Below, one piece after another: positions 7,479-13,949 of a stretch of 26,147 nt of DNA. This DNA is from a virus. Under the pieces are notes generated by a model. The model had not been told where the DNA came from and did not search any database. It was given only the letters and a program-made list of their open reading frames with translations. The stretch lies in IMG/VR virus record IMGVR_UViG_3300043469_002683, positions 1 to 26,147 of that record. One strand, given 5' to 3'. Made by a program: the position numbers and the translations under genes. The first letter of the stretch is position 1; each line of letters begins with the position of its first letter.

Positions 7479-8762
7479 TTAAGCATTAAAAGGGTTTGAA
7501 AATCCTGATTTGATGGTGATTCTTCTGCCAATCACCAGCGGCACAAATGAGCACTCAACAACTATCTCTTCACCAGCCAATACATTTATGCCTGGTGGAA
7601 TATATGAGTCAACACCTCCGCTAATCTCAGCGCTCATTTCGTCCTCAATGGCCTTGTTTACGGCTTGCTGCAAGCCTGCTTTAGCCGTTGCGCTCAATTC
7701 GCCAGTTGCAGGATCAGCCTGCAAGCGTGCATTGGTTGTCAACGGCAGCAATGCATTTCTACGTAACAATTGCGCTTTATCAATCACATAGTTTGCTTCT
7801 TTAAATGAGTAATCGTTTGTAATAGGCACACAGGTATGCGAGTCACTTAAGTAGATTCCGGCATACCCGGTAATCTGCTCACACACCACATAACCAAGGT
7901 CGTCAAGGTCGTTGATTGCATCTGCAGGATCGGCAAATGCGCTCACCAAGTTATTGCCCGATAAGCCAGCCGATAAAAACGCGCCTTGCGCATCGTTTTG
8001 CAAGTTCAAAGCTTCAGTAAGCTCACCTACGTTTTGGCTCAATGCAGCCAAGGTATCCAAGCCTACCACATCACCAATTGCAGCATAATCTTCGTAGCGT
8101 GAATCAGCAGCCATCACAGCCGGATCAGCAGCCAATACTACCGATACGCGTGGAGCTGTGCCACTTGTGCGCAAGCTCACCAAATCGCCAACAGTTCCGC
8201 TAAATGCGCGACCTTCAACCCACACGTTCACGAACAAGTAATCTTCGGCCATTAACTCGGCAAGCTCCTGCGCTTTAGCCACTGCAGTAGGCACGGTGTT
8301 ATCAATGCCATTGGCAATGGTTGGTGTATAATCTGCTGCCGGGTTGGCGCAGATACCAAGGCTCACCACTTGACCTGTTTCCAGTTGTGGTTTCATATCG
8401 TTCAGCAACTTTTTAGCATAGTTCTGATCTTTATCAGCAAGCAATGCCAAGGTTTGGTGCGTTGTGCTCACTTTTTGTGGCGCAAACAACACAAACAATG
8501 TCGCACCCGGATTGCGCAAAAAGAAACGCGTCAAATGATGATTAACCAATAAATCATTGGTAGTATCGTATGCCGCATTCACCTTAAGAACATCGGTTAT
8601 ATCACTTGAGCCAGTCAACTTATAGGTTGTACCAAGTTGCAAGCCACCTACTACGGCAATGGCATTCATTACCAGTGCTCCAATCTTATCTGGAGCAGTG
8701 TTTTTACGGCTAAGGTTGCCGTTGGTTCTTTGGGTTTTTGGCCCTTTGTTTCTAATTGTCAT
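7479..8762 (-). CDS. Contractile tail sheath protein (DUF2586-like)
   Basis: A 427-aa protein. It is recalled as DUF2586-type sheath of Bacteroidota phages: an alpha/beta domain with GDVVGLDTLAALS and ITGYAGIYLSDSHTCVPITNDYSF, and the sheath-like C-terminal part DKAQLLRRNALLPLTTNARL (about 325-345), followed by a beta end IVVECSFVPLVIGRRITIKSGF. These match the conserved sheath region in which the long helix and the terminal strands form the interlocking mesh. Contraction drives the tube through the envelope. Its start overlaps the stop of the spanin-like gene by 4 bases (ATGA). Confidence 0.85.
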   Translation of the reverse strand: MTIRNKGPKTQRTNGNLSRKNTAPDKIGALVMNAIAVVGGLQLGTTYKLTGSSDITDVLKVNAAYDTTNDLLVNHHLTRFFLRNPGATLFVLFAPQKVSTTHQTLALLADKDQNYAKKLLNDMKPQLETGQVVSLGICANPAADYTPTIANGIDNTVPTAVAKAQELAELMAEDYLFVNVWVEGRAFSGTVGDLVSLRTSGTAPRVSVVLAADPAVMAADSRYEDYAAIGDVVGLDTLAALSQNVGELTEALNLQNDAQGAFLSAGLSGNNLVSAFADPADAINDLDDLGYVVCEQITGYAGIYLSDSHTCVPITNDYSFKEANYVIDKAQLLRRNALLPLTTNARLQADPATGELSATAKAGLQQAVNKAIEDEMSAEISGGVDSYIPPGINVLAGEEIVVECSFVPLVIGRRITIKSGFSNPFNA

Positions 8763-9304
8763 CTTATAATTCGAATTATGATTATCACTAATAATGCGTT
8801 AAGTGCTATGCTTATCATTAGCCACAACCACAGGTTTGATCCTGCAGCCTTCTTCACTAATTCTTCAGCTTTGCTATACGCCTGCTTCACTTCTTGCTTC
8901 AGGTGGCTGTTTTCGCGTGTCAATTGGTTAATCGACTCTTCGCAACCACAATCTATAATCAGCGTATCGCCTTTGCTTTTCGCAGTGGCGTAGCTCCTAC
9001 CATTACGCTGCTTAATATTTACAGGCTTAAGCCTTCCCAAACTGTCGCATGGTGTGGCTATTTGCATTTCAAAACTTATGCTGTCGCGGTAAACAATACT
9101 GTCGTAGCGCTCACGCTTAATTTCCACCCGTACAGAATCACTCCTGGTCTCTTTGGTTTCTTTAGTAGTTCTACAGCTCATGGTACCGAACATAAAGGCC
9201 ATTGCCAATAATGCCACTCCCAGCAACATAAGCTTGTCAATTAGCTGCTCACGCTTGCGTTTGCGAACCATTCTCTGTTGATATGTTTCTTTATTTTCTG
9301 ACAT
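8759..9304 (-). CDS. Spanin-like protein, possible unimolecular (u-)spanin
   Basis: A 181-aa protein from the ATG (MSENKETYQQ); a GTG 6 bases earlier is also possible. A basic N-terminus (RKRKRE, 15-20) precedes a hydrophobic stretch LMLLGVALLAMAFMFG (25-40) ending TMSC, which resembles a Bacteroidota lipoprotein cleavage site with Cys44. Then follows a charged, helical periplasmic region (50-150) and a C-terminal membrane segment about 157-178. Lipoprotein anchor plus C-terminal membrane helix is the u-spanin topology (T1 gp11 type), linking outer and inner membranes for the last lysis step. It follows the endolysin, the normal place for spanins. If the lipobox is not used, it is a two-pass protein. 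Confidence 0.55.
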   Translation of the reverse strand: MSENKETYQQRMVRKRKREQLIDKLMLLGVALLAMAFMFGTMSCRTTKETKETRSDSVRVEIKRERYDSIVYRDSISFEMQIATPCDSLGRLKPVNIKQRNGRSYATAKSKGDTLIIDCGCEESINQLTRENSHLKQEVKQAYSKAEELVKKAAGSNLWLWLMISIALNALLVIIIIRIIR

Positions 9305-9875
9305 GATCACTCACTTGATATATGTTTCTGATCCTTCTTCTCAAACTATACACGCCATCACCTTCTCGGCTTTGGCCATTGTTGGTATTGCCTTCATTGG
9401 TTATGACCCACTCACCACGCACATCGTGAATAAAGAAGATGTGACCAATGCGACCTAAGTGCTGATAATACAGCGCTCCAGTATTGGCTCTCCAAGCTGC
9501 CAACTTCTCAAACTTGTGAGAGCCGTGCTTTGCCCTATCCCACACCACATGTTGGGCTTTAAACCAACTCCGTGCTGCTCCGTTGCCATTTATCCAACCT
9601 TTTATACCAGCTAACTTTAGCACCGTAGCCGCATAACTGGCACACCAAGGATCGCCTTTGCGATTGCCTGTAGTGCGCTGTATGGCTTCCACCTTTGGGC
9701 CATCATTGCGCCCGGTTGCCTCTGTTGTGCCAATAAACGACTCATACACCTTAGCCACGCTGTCGCGTGTAGGCGTAGTCTTTATGGCAGCATCAGCGCG
9801 AAGGCCAGCAAGTAGCAGGCATACAAGCCCAATACCAGCAATACCTTTGTATAGTCTTTTAAAGAACTGAACCAT
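9291..9875 (-). CDS. Secreted endolysin, CHAP-like cysteine peptidase/amidase
   Basis: A 194-aa protein. Residues 1-30 form a Sec signal peptide: a basic start, a hydrophobic core GIGLVCLLLAG and an ADA-A cleavage site. The enzyme has a CHAP/NlpC-like pattern: GDPWCAS with Cys78 as nucleophile, GRIGHIFF with His145, and EGNTN at 161-165 as the polar third residue. This matches TIGR02594-like phage hydrolases. It should cut peptidoglycan in the periplasm, with export by the host Sec system instead of holin pores. Its start lies inside the holin gene (94 bases of overlap), and its end overlaps the spanin-like gene. Confidence 0.82.
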   Translation of the reverse strand: MVQFFKRLYKGIAGIGLVCLLLAGLRADAAIKTTPTRDSVAKVYESFIGTTEATGRNDGPKVEAIQRTTGNRKGDPWCASYAATVLKLAGIKGWINGNGAARSWFKAQHVVWDRAKHGSHKFEKLAAWRANTGALYYQHLGRIGHIFFIHDVRGEWVITNEGNTNNGQSREGDGVYSLRRRIRNIYQVSDHVRK

Positions 9876-10129
9876 TGTTTAAATTCCTTTACTGTAAAAC
9901 CGAAGAATAAGAATGCATTAATCGCAATGCCCACCTGCGCAAACGAGTTGGCTATAAGCGTGCGAAATGCCGCAATAAATACGTCCTGAAACAATCCAAT
10001 GCCAATTACATCAGCGTTTGGATTAAGTTCAATCAACAAGCCGCTCACATACATCAGTAGCATGGCTGCCACTGGTATGCTCCATAGGCCATCCCAAGTA
10101 ATCAGTATATTGCGTATTATCTTAATCAT
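9782..10129 (-). CDS. Holin-like membrane protein
   Basis: A 115-aa protein from ATG at 10129; a GTG at 10150 would add 7 residues. It has two to three hydrophobic segments: IPVAAMLLMYVSGLLIEL, a central VGIAINAFLFFGF and a C-terminal VLLVLGLYACYLLAFALML, and charged residues between them. Its last 94 bases overlap the endolysin start. Position next to endolysin and spanin genes supports a holin role. Because the endolysin has its own signal peptide, this holin might only depolarise the membrane; that is inference. It follows the tRNA in transcription order. Confidence 0.65.
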   Translation of the reverse strand: MIKIIRNILITWDGLWSIPVAAMLLMYVSGLLIELNPNADVIGIGLFQDVFIAAFRTLIANSFAQVGIAINAFLFFGFTVKEFKQWFSSLKDYTKVLLVLGLYACYLLAFALMLP

Positions 10130-10220
10130 TCCTTTGTTTTTAAATGCCACCCGTGCCGTGGTGGCGCGTACCGTGTTTGTGTGTTTAAATCGCTGTTTTG
10201 CCTTATCTCGCTTAGCGTTG

Positions 10221-10293
10221 TTGCGGGGGTTGGACTCGAACCAACGACCTGCGGATTATGAGTCCGCTGCTCTACCGTCTGCGCTACCCCGCG
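10221..10293 (-). tRNA. tRNA, anticodon CAT (Met or Ile2), with C1-A72 mismatch
   Basis: A complete 73-nt cloverleaf on the minus strand: acceptor CGCGGGG/CCCCGCA (one mismatch, C1-A72), D stem GCGC/GAGC with one G-A mismatch, anticodon stem GCGGA/TCCGC with loop CTCATAA, variable loop AGGTC, T stem GTTGG/CCAAC with TTCGAGT. Discriminator A73; CCA is not encoded (CAA follows). The C1-A72 mismatch is the hallmark of bacterial initiator tRNA, but C11-G24 and A31-T39 are elongator-like, and the anticodon arm resembles tRNA-Ile2 (CAT with lysidine). Its amino acid identity is therefore open. It lies between two late genes in the same direction. Confidence 0.93.
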
Positions 10294-10307
10294 ATGTTAC
10301 TCAGCTA

Positions 10308-10640
10308 TTAGTTTAGCTGAGTAGTTCCTGCGTGTAAGAAGGCTGTGCCATCATACACGTAAACTAAGAGTTGCGACTTGTTCGCGGTCAATGTTTGTGC
10401 AGTTCCGGTCATTCCGGTTCCTGGTGTCAACACGCGGTTTGTGCCATCAACACTTGTTTTAATTAACAACTCCGCGCCTGCTTCCAGTTGTGGATCAACT
10501 GTAAGGTTAAGCGTGGCCGCTCCGGTCAATTGACCTAGCGTTAAAAAGGTTTTCGCATCGGTAATGGTCGCTGCGATGGTAGCTGCATATGCTTTGCTTT
10601 GCGCGTCTGCAGCTCCAAATGGGAATTTTGGTTTTGACAT
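10308..10640 (-). CDS. Small head-associated protein, unknown function
   Basis: A 110-aa protein, mostly beta-prone with many T, A, G and S residues: TIAATITDAKTFLTLGQLTG, LLIKTSVDGTNRVL and LLVYVYDGTAFLHAGT. No catalytic motif or signal. It lies three genes after the major capsid gene and just before the tRNA and lysis cassette. Small beta proteins in this place are often head decoration or fibre-like proteins, but I do not recognise a family; the role is inferred from position only. Confidence 0.5.
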   Translation of the reverse strand: MSKPKFPFGAADAQSKAYAATIAATITDAKTFLTLGQLTGAATLNLTVDPQLEAGAELLIKTSVDGTNRVLTPGTGMTGTAQTLTANKSQLLVYVYDGTAFLHAGTTQLN

Positions 10641-10651
10641 TTTATTCAGGA

Positions 10652-11020
10652 TTACTTGTTAGACTTCTTTTTGCTCGACTTCTTAGGAGCAGGCTCCTCA
10701 GCCACTTCTTCAGCAGCTGGCTCCTCAGCTACTTCTTCAGCAGCCAACTCCTCAGTTACTTCTTCAGCAGCTTCATTCACTGCTTCTGCAATCGCTTCTG
10801 CTGCTTGTTCGGCTGCACTGTCTAGTGCATCCAACTGGTCGCGAAACACTTTGGTATAGATGCCAAATTCAGGGTTCTCTTTTCCCAATGTATTGGCATG
10901 CGATTGGGCATGTCCCGGTCTTTGGAATGCCTGTCCATCTGCTGTAATAAACAACATATCGGCTTCGGGATTTGCCTCAAAAGCCTCTTTTACTTTATTT
11001 GTTAATTCTTGTGGAGTCAT
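10652..11020 (-). CDS. Small protein with acidic repeats and lysine-rich tail
   Basis: A 122-aa protein. Residues 1-70 form a compact domain (LTNKVKEAFEANPEADMLFI, GQAFQRPGHAQSHA, FGIYTKV) of a kind seen next to capsid genes in Bacteroidota phages. Residues 71-105 are almost only A, E, V, P (units of AAEEVAEEP), and the end is KKSSKKKSNK. The protein is thus strongly acidic with a basic tip. It could be a head-associated or DNA-mimic-like protein; the function is unknown. It follows the capsid gene after a 111-bp spacer containing a large hairpin. Confidence 0.6.
   Translation of the reverse strand: MTPQELTNKVKEAFEANPEADMLFITADGQAFQRPGHAQSHANTLGKENPEFGIYTKVFRDQLDALDSAAEQAAEAIAEAVNEAAEEVTEELAAEEVAEEPAAEEVAEEPAPKKSSKKKSNK
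10692..10772. repeat. Three 27-bp tandem units inside the acidic protein gene
   Basis: The 27-bp unit GGCTCCTCAGCCACTTCTTC... begins at 10692, 10719 and 10746 with a few substitutions and encodes a 9-residue acidic repeat. Such tandem copies change in number by slippage. Confidence 0.75.
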
Positions 11021-11062
11021 AATGTTTTATATAGTTAAGTTGAACATCTTGCACCACCTTAA

Positions 11063-11106
11063 CCCGGCTCCGTCAGCAGAATGGATAACTGCATCGGGTA
11101 GCCGGG
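11063..11106 (-). other. Large hairpin in the capsid-downstream spacer
   Basis: CCCGGCT (11063-11069) pairs with AGCCGGG (11100-11106), with further inner pairings (CCG/CGG and GCAG/CTGC) around the loop ATGGATAA. It is not followed by a T run on the minus strand, so it is more likely an RNA-processing or stability element than a terminator. It lies in the 111-bp gap between the capsid gene and the next gene. Confidence 0.55.
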
Positions 11107-11131
11107 CCTTGGAGGATTATGATAAATAATC

Positions 11132-12169
11132 TTACGCGTGCGCTTGGATGAGTGCCACCACACCTTTTTGGTCGGTGCGAGCAATACGGCCTCCACAGTT
11201 TACTTTTGCCGAGAACACCGATCCATAGTACTCAGGCTTTTCCAAATCGCTGTAAACTTTGGCAGCGCCTTCAGCTCTGCGCACCATGTTTTTTTGCCAA
11301 ATCAACACAGCCTCGTTATCGGAGCTGGCTGCGGCAGCGCCAAACGCTTTCTTCACCGGAGTTCCTGTATTGTCATACAAGGCCAATCGGCTGCGTTTGT
11401 AAATCTGAATTCCAAGGATTTCACCTACAATACCTTTTTTAATAAGGTCTACTAGTCCACGTTTTTGATAATCGATAAACTGATCGATTTTCAACATTTG
11501 GCCATAGATGCTTGCAGGCACACAAGCAAAACGGTCAGCTTGCGGCACATCCATGCGATCAAGCAAAGTTACTGCATCTACCCAATCTGCGTATTGAATC
11601 AATTTACGATTACCACTTGCACCCGGTGCAGTAGCAACTGTTGTACCACCAGTGGTTCTTACAAAATTGCTTCCCAATGTAGGCATCCATATTTGTCCGA
11701 AATTATCAGCCACGTTTGTATTCAATGTATTGGTGTGATCATACAATACCGACTGACGCTTTGCGTAGCTCAACTGCATCTCTTCTGTATCTTGTATTAA
11801 AATAGGATCAGTTGTAAACTCGTCTACCTCATATTCTTCAGCGTCATCATTACGCTTATTGATTTGAGCAGGTAGAGTCGTCCTATTACGTTCAACATTT
11901 GGTATTGCTCCGGCTTGTGGCAATCTTACGTATCTACCATCTAGCCACATGCTGTCATCCTTCGAATTTTTGTAAAATTCATTATCCGGAAACAGGTTCT
12001 CTTGAATGTCCTTTGTGAACACAGTTACCAGTGGCGATGCCGCGAGTACCACTCCGGTATTGTCAAAGGCAAATTGAAGGATTGCAGGCTCTGCCTGCAC
12101 AGTTACAATGGATACGGTTAGCAACAAAACGCTAAACAACGTGCGGAGGATTGATTTTGAGGTTTTCAT
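11132..12169 (-). CDS. Major capsid protein with signal-like leader
   Basis: A 345-aa protein read as a major capsid protein of HK97 type: after the prohead protease/scaffold gene, with LPQAGAIPNVERNRTTLPAQ in the N-arm region, IWMPTLGSN and a C-terminal domain with DWVDAVTLLDRMDVPQADRF, VGEILGIQIYKRSR, and SVFSAKVNCGGRIARTDQKG. The last parts match capsids of Bacteroidota phages. Residues 1-26 look like a Sec signal peptide (K3, K5, R9, hydrophobic 11-23, VQA before E27), which is unexpected for a capsid. The segment may instead be a delta-like leader removed by the protease. No other start codon near by gives a better N-terminus. Confidence 0.75.
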   Translation of the reverse strand: MKTSKSILRTLFSVLLLTVSIVTVQAEPAILQFAFDNTGVVLAASPLVTVFTKDIQENLFPDNEFYKNSKDDSMWLDGRYVRLPQAGAIPNVERNRTTLPAQINKRNDDAEEYEVDEFTTDPILIQDTEEMQLSYAKRQSVLYDHTNTLNTNVADNFGQIWMPTLGSNFVRTTGGTTVATAPGASGNRKLIQYADWVDAVTLLDRMDVPQADRFACVPASIYGQMLKIDQFIDYQKRGLVDLIKKGIVGEILGIQIYKRSRLALYDNTGTPVKKAFGAAAASSDNEAVLIWQKNMVRRAEGAAKVYSDLEKPEYYGSVFSAKVNCGGRIARTDQKGVVALIQAHA

Positions 12170-12228
12170 TTATCTGTTTTTGAATTAATTACTTTGGATG
12201 TTTCTTTTGATTACTATTTATGATCAGA

Positions 12229-12696
12229 TTAAGCCTCGGTATAATCAGCTCCGTACTCGTTTTTGAACAAGTTTTTAAACTGCTCAAAATCGTTAGCTTT
12301 CATATCGCGCAACTCCTTTTCAGTGTGCTGGCTAAACTTCTTTGCAGGTGCTGCAGGTGCAGCTCCAAACGCTCCGGTTACAATTACCTGCTTAGGATCA
12401 ATGCGGCCTTGTAAGCCATCAAACAAATCCTTCACGGCATCATAATCATTAGCAGCCATTGCTACATATTTCTCTTTGCTTTCGGCTTTCACCTTGCCAT
12501 CTTTAATGGCAGCCTCTACCAGTGTGGTAGCTTTATCTTTCGCAGCATTTTCTACTAAGCTCTCAAGCTCGGTAATGCGTGCGTCTTTCGCCTTCATAGC
12601 TGCATCTACCACGGCAGATACTTGCTCATCTGTTGACTCATCGGTCAACGTGTGCTGCACTTTGTAAGCGTTTAGCACAAGGATGGTTTTCTTCAT
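12229..12696 (-). CDS. Possible nested scaffold protein, in frame with the protease
   Basis: An ATG at 12696 inside the protease frame would start a 155-aa protein (MKKTILVLNAYKVQ...) that covers only the scaffold region. The codon falls at the protease/scaffold boundary, and an A-rich stretch GAAATAAAC precedes it, as at many Bacteroidota start sites. Mu gpZ and lambda Nu3 are made in the same manner. Independent translation is inferred; no more direct signal is visible. Confidence 0.45.
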   Translation of the reverse strand: MKKTILVLNAYKVQHTLTDESTDEQVSAVVDAAMKAKDARITELESLVENAAKDKATTLVEAAIKDGKVKAESKEKYVAMAANDYDAVKDLFDGLQGRIDPKQVIVTGAFGAAPAAPAKKFSQHTEKELRDMKANDFEQFKNLFKNEYGADYTEA

Positions 12697-13338
12697 GTTT
12701 ATTTCAGATTTAAATGGATGTAAAATGGAATTGTAAAAAGCTAAGGCATCAGCTTCTTGTGTGAATTGTTGTTTAGGTTTGGCAACTTTGGCATCGCTCT
12801 TAATCACATAATCGCATAATCCGGCTGCTACAGCCTCGTTGGCATCAAACCACTTCATTACTCCTGGTTTAAACCACTTGGCCACTACTTCATCAGTTTG
12901 TCCGGTACGATTCTTTATAATGTTTAGTGCTTTCTTTTCGAGTTTCTCGGCAAAATCAGCCTGCGAACGTACGTGATCTGCTTCGCCATGCACACCAACT
13001 TGCGCCTTATGGGTCATGAATGATGCATTATCATGAATACCTAGCTGTCCGGGACTGGCTGCTTGCGACAATATACCTCCCATACTGGCAGCCATACCTA
13101 CTATTTCTACCTCAATTATCATTTGGCTGGCTTTCAACAAATCGTAATAGGCAAATCCGTGCATCATATTACCACCACCCGAATTAATCAGCATTTTGCA
13201 GCGTTTTGCTCCGCTGTCTATCGTCTTCTCAAGCGCAGCACGAAAGCCTTTGTAATCGGCATCATCGCCTATAATACCTTCTACATAAATGTGGGGTACT
13301 GAGTTGCGCACTTGTATGTGATAGAATGTTCCTTTCAT
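12229..13338 (-). CDS. ClpP-type prohead protease fused to scaffold domain
   Basis: A 369-aa protein from ATG at 13338; the frame is open further to a GTG at 13365. Residues 1-195 form a ClpP-like/S14 fold: LINSGGG (about 50-56), the nucleophile Ser85 in MAASMGG, the catalytic-type His110 in FMTHKA, and the family's NRTGQTDEVV helix. Residues about 215-369 are helical and charged like a scaffold (DARITELESLVENAAK, KELRDMKANDFEQFKNLF). The protease would cut scaffold and capsid leader after assembly. This layout equals Mu gpI with its nested scaffold gpZ. It is the first gene of the minus block, next to the divergent region. Confidence 0.83.
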   Translation of the reverse strand: MKGTFYHIQVRNSVPHIYVEGIIGDDADYKGFRAALEKTIDSGAKRCKMLINSGGGNMMHGFAYYDLLKASQMIIEVEIVGMAASMGGILSQAASPGQLGIHDNASFMTHKAQVGVHGEADHVRSQADFAEKLEKKALNIIKNRTGQTDEVVAKWFKPGVMKWFDANEAVAAGLCDYVIKSDAKVAKPKQQFTQEADALAFYNSILHPFKSEINMKKTILVLNAYKVQHTLTDESTDEQVSAVVDAAMKAKDARITELESLVENAAKDKATTLVEAAIKDGKVKAESKEKYVAMAANDYDAVKDLFDGLQGRIDPKQVIVTGAFGAAPAAPAKKFSQHTEKELRDMKANDFEQFKNLFKNEYGADYTEA

Positions 13339-13502
13339 GATCGTGTCTCTCGCGTTTCGTTGCACAAATTTGAAGTAAAGTATTGCTTTAATAAAACGAT
13401 ACTAAAACGCTGTAAATCAATTTTAATACAGCGTGTATATTTTCATCCATTGTGTTTTCATACTTCGTGCTTTACGCGCGTATTCTTCGCAATTTTGTGA
13501 GC
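13339..13502. promoter_or_regulatory. Divergent late control region
   Basis: This gap separates the minus structural block from the plus packaging block, so promoters for both should lie here. It is AT-rich and contains an inverted repeat CGCTGTA (13408-13414) / TACAGCG (13427-13433), a candidate activator or operator site midway between both starts. I see no convincing match to the Bacteroidota promoter pattern TTTG...TAnnTTTG; the nearest on the minus strand is TACTTTAC. Confidence 0.55.
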
Positions 13503-13949
13503 ATGAAAACGAAGGAGAGACGAGCACGCAAAACCAAATCAGAGCTAGAAGCCCTCAAATCGCTGGCATATGAATGGTTTATGAACGCTGACAAAACCCA
13601 AAAGGAAATAGCCGAAATCATTGGAGTAAGCGAAGCCACCATGAGCACATGGTCAAGCGATGGCCGTTGGGATGAGCTGAAGGCATTGGAGCGCGCAAGC
13701 CGTGGTGGCACGGTGCGCAACCTCATGAAGCGCATTTTCGAAGAGTCGCAAAAAGATGATCCGGATGCAGACAAAATCAGCAAACTAGCGGCTTCGCTCG
13801 AAAAGTTAGAGCAAAAGAAAGTAACCGTACCAAACATCATCAGTGTGTTTATGGGCTTCGGCTCATGGCTGTATAAGGTTGATCCTGACTTGGCCAAAAA
13901 GATTACCAGCTACCAAAATCAATACGTAGAAGAAAAGATAAGTGAGTAA
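13503..13949 (+). CDS. Small terminase-like DNA-binding protein (Mu gp27/DUF1804-like)
   Basis: A 148-aa protein from ATG at 13503 (MKTKERRARKTK); the frame is open upstream but an earlier start would add a hydrophobic stretch unlike the family. Residues 27-60 form a helix-turn-helix, KTQKEIAEIIGVSEATMSTW, followed by a basic helical region and SLEKLEQKKVTVPNI. This matches DUF1804/gp27-type proteins that select DNA for packaging with the large subunit. It is the first gene of the plus block and overlaps the large terminase by 8 bases, implying coupled translation. Confidence 0.78.
   Translation: MKTKERRARKTKSELEALKSLAYEWFMNADKTQKEIAEIIGVSEATMSTWSSDGRWDELKALERASRGGTVRNLMKRIFEESQKDDPDADKISKLAASLEKLEQKKVTVPNIISVFMGFGSWLYKVDPDLAKKITSYQNQYVEEKISE

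Noticed and set aside
9999-10316. Plus-strand frame ending in a GLDSNQRPADYESAALPSALPR-like peptide
   Set aside because: This peptide is the well-known false translation of the antisense strand of a tRNA gene.
10589-10859. Plus-strand frames rich in S, A and L over the acidic-repeat gene
   Set aside because: Shadows of the 27-bp repeat in the minus-strand gene; no start or context support.
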